64,000 nucleotides of DNA from Microvelia longipes. Lineage: Eukaryota; Arthropoda; Insecta; Hemiptera; Veliidae. The position numbers were made by a program, and so were the translations under genes. A model generated the notes under the pieces. The model saw only the letters and a program-made list of their open reading frames with translations. It did no database searches and had not been told where the DNA came from. The stretch lies in contig JACMZG010001914.1 in assembly GCA_018340805.1 (NCBI GenBank), forward strand, positions 46,440,953-46,504,952, given 5' to 3'. Positions 46,965 through 58,377 of this stretch are shown piece after piece (the stretch's first letter is position 1; the number at the start of each line of letters is the position of its first letter).

Positions 46965-47360
46965 TAATAGTTAATCTTGTGTACTTAACTTTAGATTTGT
47001 GAACATGACTGTAATGTGCTACTTAACTGTAGATTTGTGACTAACGTGATTTGTGTACTTAACTGTTGATTTGTGTACTTATCTGTAGACTTGTGTACTT
47101 ATCTGTAGATTTGTGTACTTATCTGTAGATTTGTGTACTTAACTGTAGATTTGTGTACTTAACTGTAGATTTGTGTGCTTAACTGTTGATTTGTTTACAT
47201 AACTATAGATTTGTACACATAACTGTAGATTTGTATACGTAACTGTAGATTTGTGTACATAACTATAGATTTGTTCACTTAACTGTAGATTTTTGTACGT
47301 ATCTGTAGATTTTTATACATAACTGTAGATTTGTGTACATAACTATAGATTTGTGTACTT
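46965..47360 (+). repeat. Minisatellite, 21 bp unit
   Basis: About 18 units of AACTGTAGATTTGTGTACTT plus T, with variants ATCTGTAG and ACATAACTATAG. Confidence 0.95.
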
Positions 47361-48100
47361 AAATAAATACTATTGGCACCACCCGGTTAAGGCGGACGTA
47401 CATTGTGTACATTCTCAATTTCTCACAACACCCTGTTTGGAGCTGTTCTAGTTGGCTGTATGTGATGTTAAATCCAAAAATGGATTTCTTAATGTAATGT
47501 AATTTAAATAATATTTAATAATGCAATAAAATGAAGTACTAATTTCTCCACTGTGCTTTTATAATTGATGATTAGTACATGGGAATTCGTATATAAATTA
47601 AAACGAATAGCTTGCCAACATTGTATGAAATTTTAATTAATTTTTAATTATAATATTTATGAAATTAACTCTCGAAAAGGAAGTTGGATTAAACTTCTGA
47701 AGTTATAAATGTGTTAAGTCATTGCAAATTTGGCCGGCGGGAATGTCTTGGCTGACCCCACAAGAGTCGTGATCCGCTCGCCCTTGTCTTTAGCGTCTTC
47801 TTCTTCCTATTACACCTTGTTTCAAAAAGAATTCAAAACGATTTGAGATCGTGCCTACTTAAACTAACATCAATTCTTTGTAATAGTCCACTCTCAGTTT
47901 TTGCGATATTGTTTTTTCTGATTTCTTTGACATTGTTGTTAAAGATTCCCTTTCAATAGAATTTTATACTCGGTACTTTACTGTTTGTAATTTATTGATA
48001 ATTATTCAGTTTAAATTTTTTTCCTTGTTTCTTACACGGAGAGAAAGAATTGAATAAAGACATAGTGTTCCTCACCACATAGGATTCGCTACAAACATCC
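47361..48100. other. No gene seen
   Basis: A GC-richer scrap at 47730-47800 ('ggccggcgggaatgtcttgg') and one at 47380-47470 may be old transposon ends. I cannot place them. Confidence 0.45.
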
Positions 48101-48110
48101 TCTCTACGTC

Positions 48111-48129
48111 GGCCTCGCTTCGCTCGTCC
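48111..48129 (-). repeat. GCGAAGC mini-hairpin
   Basis: GGCCTCGCTTCGCTCGTCC, a 19-base imperfect palindrome, lies just outside the 5S-SINE at 48185. Confidence 0.7.
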
Positions 48130-48184
48130 TATAATAATTACCATTATAAAGAATATAATAATTATTTATAATTCTTTAACATCT

Positions 48185-48335
48185 TCGGACTCGCTTTTCT
48201 CGTCCTCAGACTGTAAATACATTTATTTTATTCCCGGTCACCCATCCAGGGCTGACCTCGCTGGGTACTGCTTAATTTTTATGTTCAAACAAAAACCCTT
48301 GATGTACTTCCCGTTTTGAATCGAAACTTATCATA
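48185..48335 (-). mobile_element. 5S rRNA-derived SINE, copy 5
   Basis: On the minus strand 'aaaaattaagcagtacccag' and 'cgaggtcagccctggatggg' are followed by TGACCGGGAATAAA, with the A box, intermediate element and C box in order. 'tgtatttacagtctgaggac' and the hairpin 'gagaaaagcgagtccga' come next. Strong 5S similarity is confined to the middle ~60 bases. Confidence 0.78.
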
Positions 48336-48394
48336 CTCATTTATTGCATAAAGGGGTATACTGGTTCCTAATTTAACTTAATTGATTTTTTTTT

Positions 48395-48480
48395 AATTTA
48401 AAAAAAAGCTTATAATGAGATGAAACTTGGCACATATGTTGTTGTAATATAGTTCTACATGGGTGCCAAGGTTAGTATAG
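48395..48480 (+). repeat. Dispersed repeat R, distal fragment
   Basis: 'aatgagatgaaacttggcac' and 'atatgttgttgtaatatagt', then 'gggtgccaagg'. The two 'tggcac/gtgcca' words form a small inverted pair. Confidence 0.6.
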
Positions 48481-48579
48481 TTCTCAATATTGTCAGAATG
48501 GATTAGGAACGTAGTAAAATGTTTAAATACTTACATTACAAGCTTTTTTTGACTTCATACGTTTAATTGCTTCATCTAG

Positions 48580-48838
48580 GTACAACACATGGCCAGCTAC
48601 TATTTAGGGTCCTTCATTTTCCCTAAACACAGGTTCATTTAAGGTTAGGGGTCTTTTACGAGTACCTTACATCATACAGGCTCGGAACCACCAGCTTAAC
48701 GTCCCTTATGAAAGATTACACATGATAGATTTCCATTCCTGGCATAAAATCCAAGAGGCCCTGACTGGAACCGAACCTGTACTGTCTAGTTGGCGGGCAC
48801 ACGGGTTAATTATTACACCAGCAGGAACCCTAAATATT
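48580..48838 (-). mobile_element. SINE-B, 5' two-thirds
   Basis: On the minus strand the head GGTTCCTGCTGGTGTAATAA and B box GGTTCGGTTCC are followed by the core 'gggcctcttggattttatgc', 'cgttaagctggtggttccga' and 'agcctgtatgatgtaaggta'. The distal domain is missing, and there is no insert between the boxes. It sits ~110 bp from a full copy in the same orientation. Confidence 0.85.
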
Positions 48839-48946
48839 TTTAATGCTAGTGTGACATGTACATACATGAAGACCTTAACCACATCTGTGGCTAGTTGGGT
48901 ATACCAGCCAAACCATGTGAGTTTCGAGCCAAATTATCGTATGTTA

Positions 48947-49535
48947 TGTAGTAGTAGTAATATGGGGGGGGGTGGGAGTGGTAGTAACTACCAGGCAAGT
49001 AGGCCACTTTGTTGGGCCCTTTTTGCCAGCTCCCTAAGATAGTGTTCTACTCCTTTTAATTTCAAGTATAGGTATATTTCATCTAATCTAGACAGAAGAG
49101 CCGTGGAATTCTATGGTTCCTCTCATGCTTTTTTCAAGCAATCATACATATTTTCACTGACTCTTATAGTCTAGTGAAAACTAGGAACAACACGTGCCCT
49201 CGCTGTTAAACCAAACCTCCATACACTTTAAACTACAAGGCAGACACACTATAGTATTATAATGAATCTACTATGAGGGTCCTAAATATTGCCTTTACCC
49301 AGTTTCATTTAGGGTAAGGGATCTTTAACGAGTACCTGACAACGCACAGGCTCGAGACCACCGGCTTTACGTCCCATCTGAAAGACGTGGTACGCAGAAT
49401 TTTTATCCCTCTTATAAAAATCCCAGAGGCCCGTGCTGGGTTTGAACCCATGACTAAATAAACTCAGAAGTTTAAAGTCCATTGATTCTGTGTATAGGCT
49501 GCGTACCTTAACCACTACACCACGGGTGACTCCTT
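48947..49535 (-). mobile_element. Full-length long SINE-B, minus copy
   Basis: Colinear with the copy at 39772-40336 over its full length, including the insert between the A and B boxes (B box GGGTTCAAACCC). It keeps the distal domain and the GTAGTAGTA-complement tail. GTATGTTA flanks it (48939-48946 and 49536-49543). A run of nine G at 48963-48971 may be a sequencing slip. The frames on either strand are not conserved between copies. Confidence 0.9.
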
Positions 49536-49543
49536 GTATGTTA

Positions 49544-50084
49544 GGTTAGTAGTTACGGAAGTTAAGTTTCACGTTGGATAACTTAATTTCCTAAGAAAAT
49601 AATTATTTTTTTGTAATTATACTTAAAATACTTTAAAGTAAAAACGGTGCGGAATGGCAATCCTCGAACTTGCTTTTTCTTTTCTCTGGCCAAATAATTT
49701 AATTTTCCTTGTGTCAAATGCAAATCTTCACTACTCAGCCAAAAACAATAGTTACTTTTTTAATAAAAGCTATTGCAATTAATTATCTTAAAAAAGCAAG
49801 TTTTTTTTATCATTAAATATATAATAAACAGCTAAATATATTTTTAACTTCATTATCAGCTTTGAGAATCGCAGAGAAGCAGGTTACTCAACTACCTATT
49901 TTTTTTAATTTATACGTTTCTCATAAAATTTAAGCTTTTTAAAATTCTTATAAATTTTTTTTAAGAAAGGAAAAGATTTTTTTGCTTTGGTTTATTTAAA
50001 TTTAATCTGTATTTTCATCATTTATAAACTAAAATTAAGACATTTCTGCATTTAATTTAGTTTTACTTTGTCTTCTCTACAACT
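49544..50084. other. AT-rich, no gene seen
   Basis: Nothing recognised. Confidence 0.5.
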
Positions 50085-50165
50085 GTAGGTATAAGGGGAA
50101 GTATTGTCTTCACCTTAAAAATCGGTAACCCAGGTTTCACCATAATTATTCGTTTCAGGCATTTG
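50085..50165 (+). repeat. Dispersed repeat R fragment, cut by the LINE
   Basis: 'ctacaactgtaggtataagg', 'aatcggtaacccaggtttca' and 'attattcgtttcaggcattt' are R in order. R stops exactly where the LINE 3' tail begins, so the LINE probably inserted into R. Confidence 0.65.
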
Positions 50166-51400
50166 TATATTATTATTATTAAAGATTGGGGTTGGAGTCG
50201 AGGATAGACCCCATTTGCACTGCGACTGGAAGTCTATTGTACAATCCCCTCAATTGTCCAGGTCAGAATAATCCTTTTTCCCGGACTAGGTCTAGGATCT
50301 TTTTGACCAGTGATTCATTGGTAGAGTCAAACTTAGTGAGAATGCTGCTACCAAGTTGGTGAACCTTTGAAAGGCTAGGGCTTCACATCTCAGAAGTATG
50401 TGAGATGCAGTTTCAGTTTCCGATTCACAAAGCCTTCACACTGGGTTATCTTTAAAGATACCAATGGTATGGAGATGTTTTCGGAGGTGACAGTGACCAG
50501 TCAGTAGTCCAGTTACTGTTCTAAGGTCCCTTCTGCTGAGACTCAGGAGGTCCTCAGTTACTTTGGGACTGGGTCCTTTTAACATAAGTTTACTGTGCCT
50601 CATGCCTGAGGATTTGTTCCAGTGGTGCAGGTGATTGGTTAAGAGCCAATCTTTAATTACACCTTTAGCTATAGCTTTCGGTATGGCTACTATGGGTTCA
50701 GGGCCCACAGGAGTGGTCTCAGACCCCTTTTTTGCAAGGATGTCTGCTTGCTCATTACCTTCAATTCCCTTATGGCCAGGCACCCATCTGATTGCTACAT
50801 CGTTGTTGAGTGACAAGGTCAGAAGGTTTTGTAAGCACTCCCAGAAGCTTGGAGTTGACTTTGTATGAACCAAGAGCTTTAATGGCAGCTTGGCTGTCAG
50901 TAAAAATATTTATAGAAGTCTGATTAGGATTCTTTTTAATATTTTCTATTAGACAGGCATTAATAGCAAATATTTCTGCCTGAAACACTGTGGCATACTT
51001 TCCTAAAGGAAATGAGGTTTTGATATTTGCATGAGCCTCATATATGCCACTCCCAGAGCCACAGTCCATCTTAGATCCATCTGTATACCATACAGTGTCA
51101 CCAGAGGATTGAGGTGGTTCCCCATTGAAACTATCACAACTGAGTGTGAAGGGTTTTTCATAGGAGTAGAGGGTGGTCATGTAATCAGAGTTCATAGATA
51201 GTATGGGACTCTGAATTACATTCACTATTTTGGAGTAACCTCTAATGGAAGAGATCTTCCAGTCCCACTGTTCTCTAGTCTGTAAAGCCGCCAACCTAGC
51301 CTCACTCTTTATAATAAGATCAAGGGGCGGAAGGCTCAGCATGACTTCTAGAGAAGAATTAATTAAAGTTGGAAATCTTTTAGTACAAATGCTATTCATA
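50166..51400 (-). pseudogene. Non-LTR retrotransposon ORF2 C-terminal fragment (RNase H, zinc knuckle), dead
   Basis: This is the 3' end of a LINE polyprotein, starting after the reverse transcriptase fingers and palm. The first frame (51399-50770) begins with the conserved post-RT segment (LEVMLSLPPLDLIIKSEARL) and then RNase H with YTDGSK (D107), AEIFAI (E142) and FTDSQAA (D168). A one-base frameshift near 50840-50852 moves to a second frame that holds WVPGHKGIEGNEQAD (catalytic H and D) and 'LTGHCHLRKHL'. The next codon after KDNPV is TGA where the family has the first cysteine of a C-terminal CX2C...HX4C knuckle. LCESETETASHILLRC is still readable beyond it. The 3' end is (TAA)n at 50175-50185. 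It is an I/Jockey-type lineage with RNase H. The endonuclease and RT are absent, so it cannot mobilise itself. Confidence 0.92.
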
Positions 51401-51466
51401 AAATCTTAGAGCATAGCCCGGGGTGCCGAAATCGAACGCCTTTACGATCACGGCCACGGAGGCAGA

Positions 51467-51470
<4 letters not shown>
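51401..51470 (-). mobile_element. SINE-C head fused to the LINE fragment
   Basis: On the minus strand the first ~46 bases (GTCTGCCTCCGTGGCCGTGA...) are identical to the SINE-C head at 28376. The 20 bases containing the B box are deleted, and 'ccgggctatgctctaagatt' continues into the LINE reading frame without a break. The right edge abuts a (TA)n tract. Confidence 0.85.
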
Positions 51471-51516
<46 letters not shown>

Positions 51517-51532
51517 TATATATATATAATAT
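51468..51532. repeat. (TA)n microsatellite
   Basis: TA repeats with two phase slips, directly at the 5' edge of the SINE-LINE chimera. Confidence 0.95.
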
Positions 51533-51942
51533 GCATTTAAACGAATTTCCAAAGGAAAAATTAACTTATGAGGTCAACTCTAGGTGAGTTGCCTGCCTAT
51601 CGTTTTAGTTATACTTATAAGTTACTAAGTACATTATCACGTGATGTTATATGTTCTGTGAACGAGGAGTGAAAAACAAATCGCTATTAATCAATTAGTT
51701 TGAATCAGTGGATGATGTAAGGCAGCGCTGATGCCGACACGATTTCAAATAAAATTTAATTAAGTTATTGTTTACTAATCGAATTAGATCACGTTTCCGC
51801 GTCAGTAATGATTCTTATTCATTTTGTTTCGAGACGTGAACCTAACATCTAGAGATATAAGTGCATAGAGATGGCAGTGTTTAGTATATACTATTGAACG
51901 GACTGTTGGCACTTAGCATCTCGAATAAAAACGGACTGTTTG

Positions 51943-52030
51943 TGGGGCAGTAAAGTTTCCTTATCCCTTTTATTCGAGATCCTAAGTGCCATCTCGAATA
52001 AAAGGGATAAGGGGAACTTTACTGACCCCA
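51943..52030. repeat. Hairpin, ~38-bp arms
   Basis: Arms 51943-51980 and 51991-52030 (GGGGCAGTAAAGTTTCC..., CTTTTATTCGAGAT and complements) enclose a 10-base loop. 'cacttagcatctcgaataaa' just upstream (51910-51930) is a third, partial copy of the arm. Confidence 0.9.
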
Positions 52031-52034
52031 TGAA

Positions 52035-52744
52035 CGTATTATAAATAGAGTAGTAGGAGCAAACTTAACATTTCCTAGCAATGATTCGGCTAAAAACGCA
52101 AAAGCAGGTTATATGACAACCATTTGACGAGTTCAACTTATACTAACACTTTAGGTGAGAATAAACATTTAAATGATAAATAATGATAAACAGAAGATTG
52201 CTACGAAAAAGAAAAAGAAGATTACAATTAAAGAAAAGAAAAAAAAAGAATCATAATTATTCTTGAACCAAATGATACAACTAAAATAAAATGAAAATGC
52301 AAAAAAGAAAAAAAAAGAAGATAAAAGATCAATATGTTATGCGAAAGCGGTGCATGTTTAGAAAATAAAGAGCCATAGCAGGAAAACTGTTATGGTAAAT
52401 TAAAAAAAAAAAACATTTAAATGAACAACATGTATTATTTTTAATATAAGTTTTAAGACCTGCTGTGGTAGCAAGCAAAACAATGTACATTACATTTCCC
52501 TATTGGTTTAAAACCTAAAATAGAAAATTATTAACATAAATATTATTGGCCGCAGAAAAGGTTTATAAAGTAATAATTTTTACATCTTTAATTTTTAAAC
52601 AACTTGAAAGTTATGAGGTAATGATTAGATGAAATAATAACAGAAATTTGATCTATCGACCGTAAATTTAAAACTTATTACGTTTAAACGTAATGTTTAA
52701 GCGCAAAGTGTAAACTTGTTTTAATAGTTTGGTCAATAATTTTT
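52035..52744. other. A-rich, no gene seen
   Basis: Bases 52195-52330 are A/G-rich (AAGAAAAAGAAG). Nothing else recognised. Confidence 0.5.
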
Positions 52745-52870
52745 ATTAGTTTTTACTTTTCCTCCTAGGTAAATAGGAAATTTATTGCTTTCATTTCAAC
52801 ATAAATTTTTAATTTTTAAATCTGAAACCGAGATTTGATTTTTCGTGACAATTTCACGTTCCATTTCAAA
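52745..52870 (+). repeat. Dispersed repeat R, 5' fragment
   Basis: 'tttacttttcctcctaggta' and 'tctgaaaccgagatttgatt' follow the R order. Confidence 0.6.
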
Positions 52871-53104
52871 TTCTGTATAATCCTGTGTTGGATGTATTAC
52901 TATTTAAAATGATTTAAAAGTTCGCGGTTTTCTAAATATGATACATAAATACCAGTGCAGCAACACCTTGAAGAGTATCGATACATATTTCGTTTGACAT
53001 TGATGTATCAATTAGTCTAACCACAATCGTATGAAAAGTCACTTTAAGCTGTTATATCACTTGAAAGGTCAGAAGCTATTATTGATTCTGAATGCAATCT
53101 AAAT

Positions 53105-53695
53105 TTATAATACTACTATTATTCAGGGTATTATACATTTTCTTAGTATTAGTATTATTATTTAAAATATTATATATATTCTTGTATTTGTATTATTATT
53201 TAGAGTATTAATATTCTCTTTTGTATTTTATTTAAAGTTATATATTCTCTTTGTATTTGTATTATTATTTAAAGTATTATTTAATTTCTTTATATTAGTA
53301 TTATTATTTAAAGTATTATTTAATTTCTTATATTAGTATTATTTGGAGTATTATATATTCTCTTGTATTTGTATTATTATTTTGAGTATTATATATTCTC
53401 TTGAATTTGTATTATTATTTAGAGTATTATATATTTTCTTTGTATTTGTATTATTTTGAGTATTATATATTTCTTTGTATTTGTATTATTATTTAGAGTA
53501 TTATATATTCTCTTTGTATTTGCATTATTATTTAGAGTATTATATTCTCTTTGTATTTGTATTATTATTTAGAGTATTATATATTCTCTTTGTTTTTGTA
53601 TTATTATTTAGAGTATTATATATTCTCTTGATATAATTATTAGTTTGTGTATTATATAGTATTTTAGCATTAGAGTCATTATTTAGAGTATTATA
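53105..53695 (+). repeat. Minisatellite, 36 bp AT-rich unit
   Basis: About 15 units of ATTATTTAGAGTATTATATA plus TTCTCTTTGTATTTGT, with decay toward the left edge. Confidence 0.94.
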
Positions 53696-55260
53696 TGTTT
53701 TCGACTATCTTAACGACTATTTTTAAGTTTGTATCTAAGTAAAAAAAAAATCTATTAGTAAAGTTATAAACATAAAAACCTGTAAACGAAAAAATAAGGT
53801 GAAATGAGAAAAAAGAAGTAAATAAAAACAGAAAAAAATAAACGAATACATAAGAAACATGTACAAAATATATAAATCAAATATAGAGCCGCACACTTAA
53901 AAATAAATAATTATAAGCCGCGCACAAGCTCAAGCTTTTGCAGCTAAAGAATGTTTATTATCTCTCCAATAATAAGTTAGATAGTTGCTCTAATAATAAA
54001 ATTATTGTAAATAACTATAATATTAATTTATATTAATTTGTATGTTTTTTGTATTCTATAAATATACGTATTTATTATTATTATTATTATTACTATAATG
54101 GCGGAAGCAAAGTAAAGAAGCTAGCAGATAGATAAAATAAATGTCCAGGGTGCTGGTGTCTGACTGGGAAGCAGTGCATAGCTGCAGCTATAATGCTCCT
54201 GATAACAAAGAAATAAGTGAAAATGTATCTTTCTTTTTCCTCGAGTTAAAGCTGTTGCATTTAATTCACTAGTTCAGTCAGTAGGTGTGACGAAAGTAAC
54301 ATATTCTGGAATTATTTTTATTAGTACTATTTATTTTATTTTAATTCCCACGAACTATAAATTAATAATTAGTATAGATCCCATTTAAACAGTGTGCATT
54401 TCTTTTAACATTTTATTAGCTATACTACAATAATGAATTTTATTAACTATACACATTAGATCAGGAGGGGGTACACGAGAAGTACGCGAGGGGTACGCGA
54501 ACCCACTCATTAACTTGATCCACACCCAATTTGTTACCACATCTTCTAAATATAAAGAGAAGCAGGTTATATCAGATACCTGCTATTTAAAGCATATACC
54601 CTGTCTCTTTTCATATTAACAAATTTCGAATTATAGAGCCCACTTTCGTATTCTTTTTTTTCGGGATACCCAACGGTTTTTTAGTAGGAGATCAATAATT
54701 ATCGAATTTTAAAAGAAATGACCGTTTCGGATTGGTCATTACTAATAATGGAGGAGATAGGCACCTGCGTTATAAAACACTTCCATCATAATGGCACATT
54801 ATAAAATAGAAGTTGTGAACCAAAGCGCTTTTTACGAGTTCCTTCCTTCCACCAAGTTTCTATTTTTTGAAAGATTTAAGACTCTTAAAAATCGTATATA
54901 AGGTTTTTTCGGAATTTTTTAATCCGTAATTGGTAGTTTGAGTCCTGAGTGGATCTTTACATTAAAAGAATAAAATAATGCCAGTGTCTAACAAAGTACT
55001 GCAAGGTAGATGACCGCGCATTCTAGCAAAAATTAATTCTTGAGTAACTGCGCAATTACTAATCTTGCATACTTTTTAAGTCCTTATAAGTTGTTAATGC
55101 TTCTTAGATGATTACTACCCTGTGTAATTATTCAATGTGGAAAATGTCAGGTAGGAAGATTGCAGTTCTGAAGAACAATATTTTTTTAATAACTGCGAGT
55201 GTTTTTTGATAATATGTGTATTCATTGTATATAAAGTTTATATAAATATACTTTAGAATA
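53696..55260. other. AT-rich, no gene seen
   Basis: Bases 54455-54560 are less AT-rich ('gcgaggggtacgcgaaccca'). No exon or repeat family is assignable. Confidence 0.5.
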
Positions 55261-55264
55261 AGCG

Positions 55265-56215
55265 CCAAGGGGTTTGTGATTTAGATTGAGCTCCAGTAGG
55301 GTTGTGATTTAGATTGAGTACCAGTGGGATTGTGATTTAGATTGAGTACCAGTGGGGTTGGATTTAAATTGAGTACCAGTGGGGTTGTGATTTAGAGATT
55401 GAGCACCAGTGGGGTTGTGATTTAGATTGAGCACCAGTGGGGTTGTGATTTAGAATGAGCACCAGTGGGGTTGTGATTTAGAATGAGCACCAGTGGGGTT
55501 GTGATGTAAAATGAGCACCAGTGGGTTGAAATTAAGAATGAGAACCAGTGAAGCTGTGATTTAGAATGAGCACCAGGTGGTTGTGATAGAATGAGTACTA
55601 GTGGGGTTGTGATTTAGAATGAGCTCCAGTGGTTGTGATTTAGAATGAGTACTAGTAGGTTGTGATTTAGAATGAGCACCAGTGAAGCTGTGATTTAGAA
55701 TGAGCACCAGTGAAGCTGTTTTAGAATGAGCACAGTAGGTGATTTAGAATGAGTACCAGTAGGGTTGTGATTTAGAATGAGCACCAGTGAAGCTGTGATT
55801 TAGAATGAGCACCAGTGAAGCTGTGATTTAGAATGAGCACCAGTAGGGTTGTGATTTAGAATGAGCACCAGTAGGGTGTGATTTAGAATGAGCACCAGTG
55901 GGGTTGAATTAAGAATGAGAACATGGGGTTGTGATTTAGAATGAGCACCAGTGGGGTTGTGATGTAAAATGAGCACCAGTAGGGTTGAAATTAAGAATGA
56001 GAACCAGGTGAAGCTGTGATTTGAGCACCAGTGAAGTGTGATTTAGAATGAGCACCAGTGAAGCTGTGATTTAGAATGAGCCAGTGGGGTTGTGATTTAG
56101 AATGAGCACCAGTGGGGTTGATATGAGTAGAGAGCACCAGCCAGTGAAGCTGTGATTTAGAATGAGTACAGTAGGGTTGTGATTAGTATAAGCACCAGTA
56201 GGGTTTTGATTTGCT
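55265..56215 (+). repeat. Minisatellite, 28 bp unit, ~34 copies
   Basis: Units of GTGATTTAGAATGAGCACCA plus GTGGGGTT alternate with a GTGAAGCT variant and a GTTGAAATTAAGAATGAGAA variant. Repetition of variant blocks suggests multi-unit duplications. There are no unique spacers, so this is not a CRISPR-like array. Confidence 0.96.
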
Positions 56216-56324
56216 GGTGCGAATCAGTAAAAATATTTTTACAGTGGCTTTCTATCGATAAAAATGAACTAATTCTAATAATGAAATAAATATTGCATCT
56301 TTATTTGTTAAATAGATGAAATCT

Positions 56325-56840
56325 TTTTGCTTTTCCTCAACTTTACCGTAGGTATATAGATAAACCATTCTGTTTTGTAAAACAAATCTGAAACCGAGAT
56401 TACACCTGAATTATCCGGTTCAGGTAGTCTAAAACCTCCTAAGGGGTTTTCGCAAAGCTGTCTATCTGTATGTGTGTGCATGTCTGTTATCAACTCGTAT
56501 CTCCTAGTATATTTATGCTAGATTTAGTTTTGCTTAGATTTAGATCTAGTTTTGCAATCCAGAAAATATTTTATGACATTATAAACCTACAATTATGACT
56601 TTGTTCAAATTTAAAAAAAAATTCATTGAACGCGAAAACATTTTTTATTCGGATTGAGATTTGGCACACATGTAGTCATGTTAAGTAACAACATATGCGT
56701 CAAGTGGTGCGTCATGTTGTAATGTTAAGTAACAACATGTGCGTCAAGTGGTGCGTCATGTAGTAATGTTAAAGAACAACATATGCGTCAAGAATCCGAT
56801 GTGACTAGGAAAAGTTCCGAGGTACCCCGTTCCCGTTTTT
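56325..56840 (+). repeat. Dispersed repeat R, longest copy, with expanded tail
   Basis: It runs from 'ctttttgcttttcctcaact' through 'aatctgaaaccgagattaca', 'ccggttcaggtagtctaaaa', 'ctgtctatctgtatgtgtgt' and 'attgagatttggcacacatg' to the end block 'gatgtgactaggaaaagttc' and 'gaggtaccccgttcccg'. The 44-47 base segment around 'aacaacatatgcgtcaagtg' is present three times (56675-56795). Confidence 0.85.
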
Positions 56841-56969
56841 TCCTTGTTTTATTATTTCAAAATTCAACATTGATTCATTTTAAATCATTAGTAGACAACA
56901 TCAAGTTTTTTCCGAAAAGGACAACTAGATCTAAATGTTGATTTTGATGCAAGTTTAAACTATCTATGG

Positions 56970-57345
56970 ATGATAATTCAGGAAAACTACGATAATAAAA
57001 ACACATACTGATATGCAAGACAGGAAAAATACGATGATAAAAACACATACTGTTGTGCAAGACAGGAAAACTACGATGATAAAAACACATACTGATATGC
57101 AAGACAGGAAAACTACGATGATAAAAAACACATACTGATATGCAAGACATGAAAACTACGATGATAAAAACACATACTGATATGCAAGACATTAAAACTA
57201 CGATGATAAAAACACATACTGGTATGCAAGACAAGAAAACTACGACGATAAAAACACATACTGATATGCACGACAGACAAAATTCACTCAGGAATTCTAA
57301 AAAAGTCCTCCTGAAACATTAAATTTAGGTTCTTAGATTCTTCTT
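56970..57345 (-). repeat. Dispersed repeat R with internal 42-bp minisatellite
   Basis: On the minus strand the flank 'gtttcaggaggacttttttag' and 'aattcctgagtgaattttgt' is R. The next R block (CTGTCTTGCATATCAGTATG, then TGTTTTTATCATCGTAGTTT) is then repeated about seven times (56975-57285). The periodic 14-residue frame reading MSCISVCVFIIVVF comes from the array and is not a gene. Confidence 0.88.
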
Positions 57346-58377
57346 TTTAGGCTTCATATTTTTAATCCTAACGCATTACTTTTTACTATAAAGAGGGTGC
57401 AAATGAGCAAAAGTAAAAAAGGCCTTGAAATACTGTCTTAATTTTTTTAACCAAATTTAAAACGTTTGTGTAAAAGGAAAGTTTAAAAAAATGATTTACT
57501 GTTCATAAAATCTTCATTATCGCCATATTTGATAGCATTTGATAATTTATATATTTATCATCTCAAATATATTCCGATTGTGACAAGGGAAGAAATTTCC
57601 CACCATCTCGATACTCCCATGTTATTCTACTAATGTTTTATTTTCGGAAAAAATACTTTATTATTTCGTCTATATGCGAACGTTATAATAACAGCTATTT
57701 TTGATTTTATATTAAGTATTTAATAGTTATATATGTCGTTAAATATTTCGTTTTGTATGCGTTTGAACAAATAAGCGAATATGAATGGTTGTATATCTAT
57801 TTATTTACAGCAGTGACACAGCAGTTTTATTGTTAGTTTAGTCAGAAGACAATAATTAATATAGTAATTTAGTTTTACTTAGATTTTTGAAAAGTAGAAC
57901 CCATATCTATTTGTTATATGCTGCTGATTGGGCCCTATTATATAAATACACGGTGTACAATAGCCACCTTGATTACAAGTGCTACCAACATAACTATTCT
58001 TTGAACGAAAATTTTTGTTAAAGTCATCAATCCTTATTTTATTATAATCGTAATTTGTATTTTATGATTCTTGCGAGAAAAAAAAACTTTGAATTAAGGA
58101 AAATTATGTTTTGTTTTGGTTGTCAAAAGAAAAATGCTAAAAACCTATTTCCCTATTTTATTATCGGAATTTTCACAAATGGTCTTCACATGGATTCCTA
58201 TACATCGCAACGCCTAGCAATGCTTTAGTTTTTTGTTTGGCGCCATTGTGAAAAAATTAATTCTAAAAAAAGATTTAAAGAATTAATCCTAGAAAAAGAC
58301 CTAACTTGATTTTATCAATAAAGCATATTTCCAGGCTAATGTGGAAATAATAAGACTTGTGAAATACAGAAAATTTC
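57346..58377. other. AT-rich, no gene seen
   Basis: Nothing recognised. Confidence 0.5.

Noticed and set aside
48722..49042. 106-residue frame
   Set aside because: It crosses two SINE-B copies and a G homopolymer and is not conserved between SINE copies.
56875..57234. 119-residue repeat protein
   Set aside because: The 42-bp unit is divisible by three, so stops are absent by periodicity. The sequence is a minisatellite inside repeat R.
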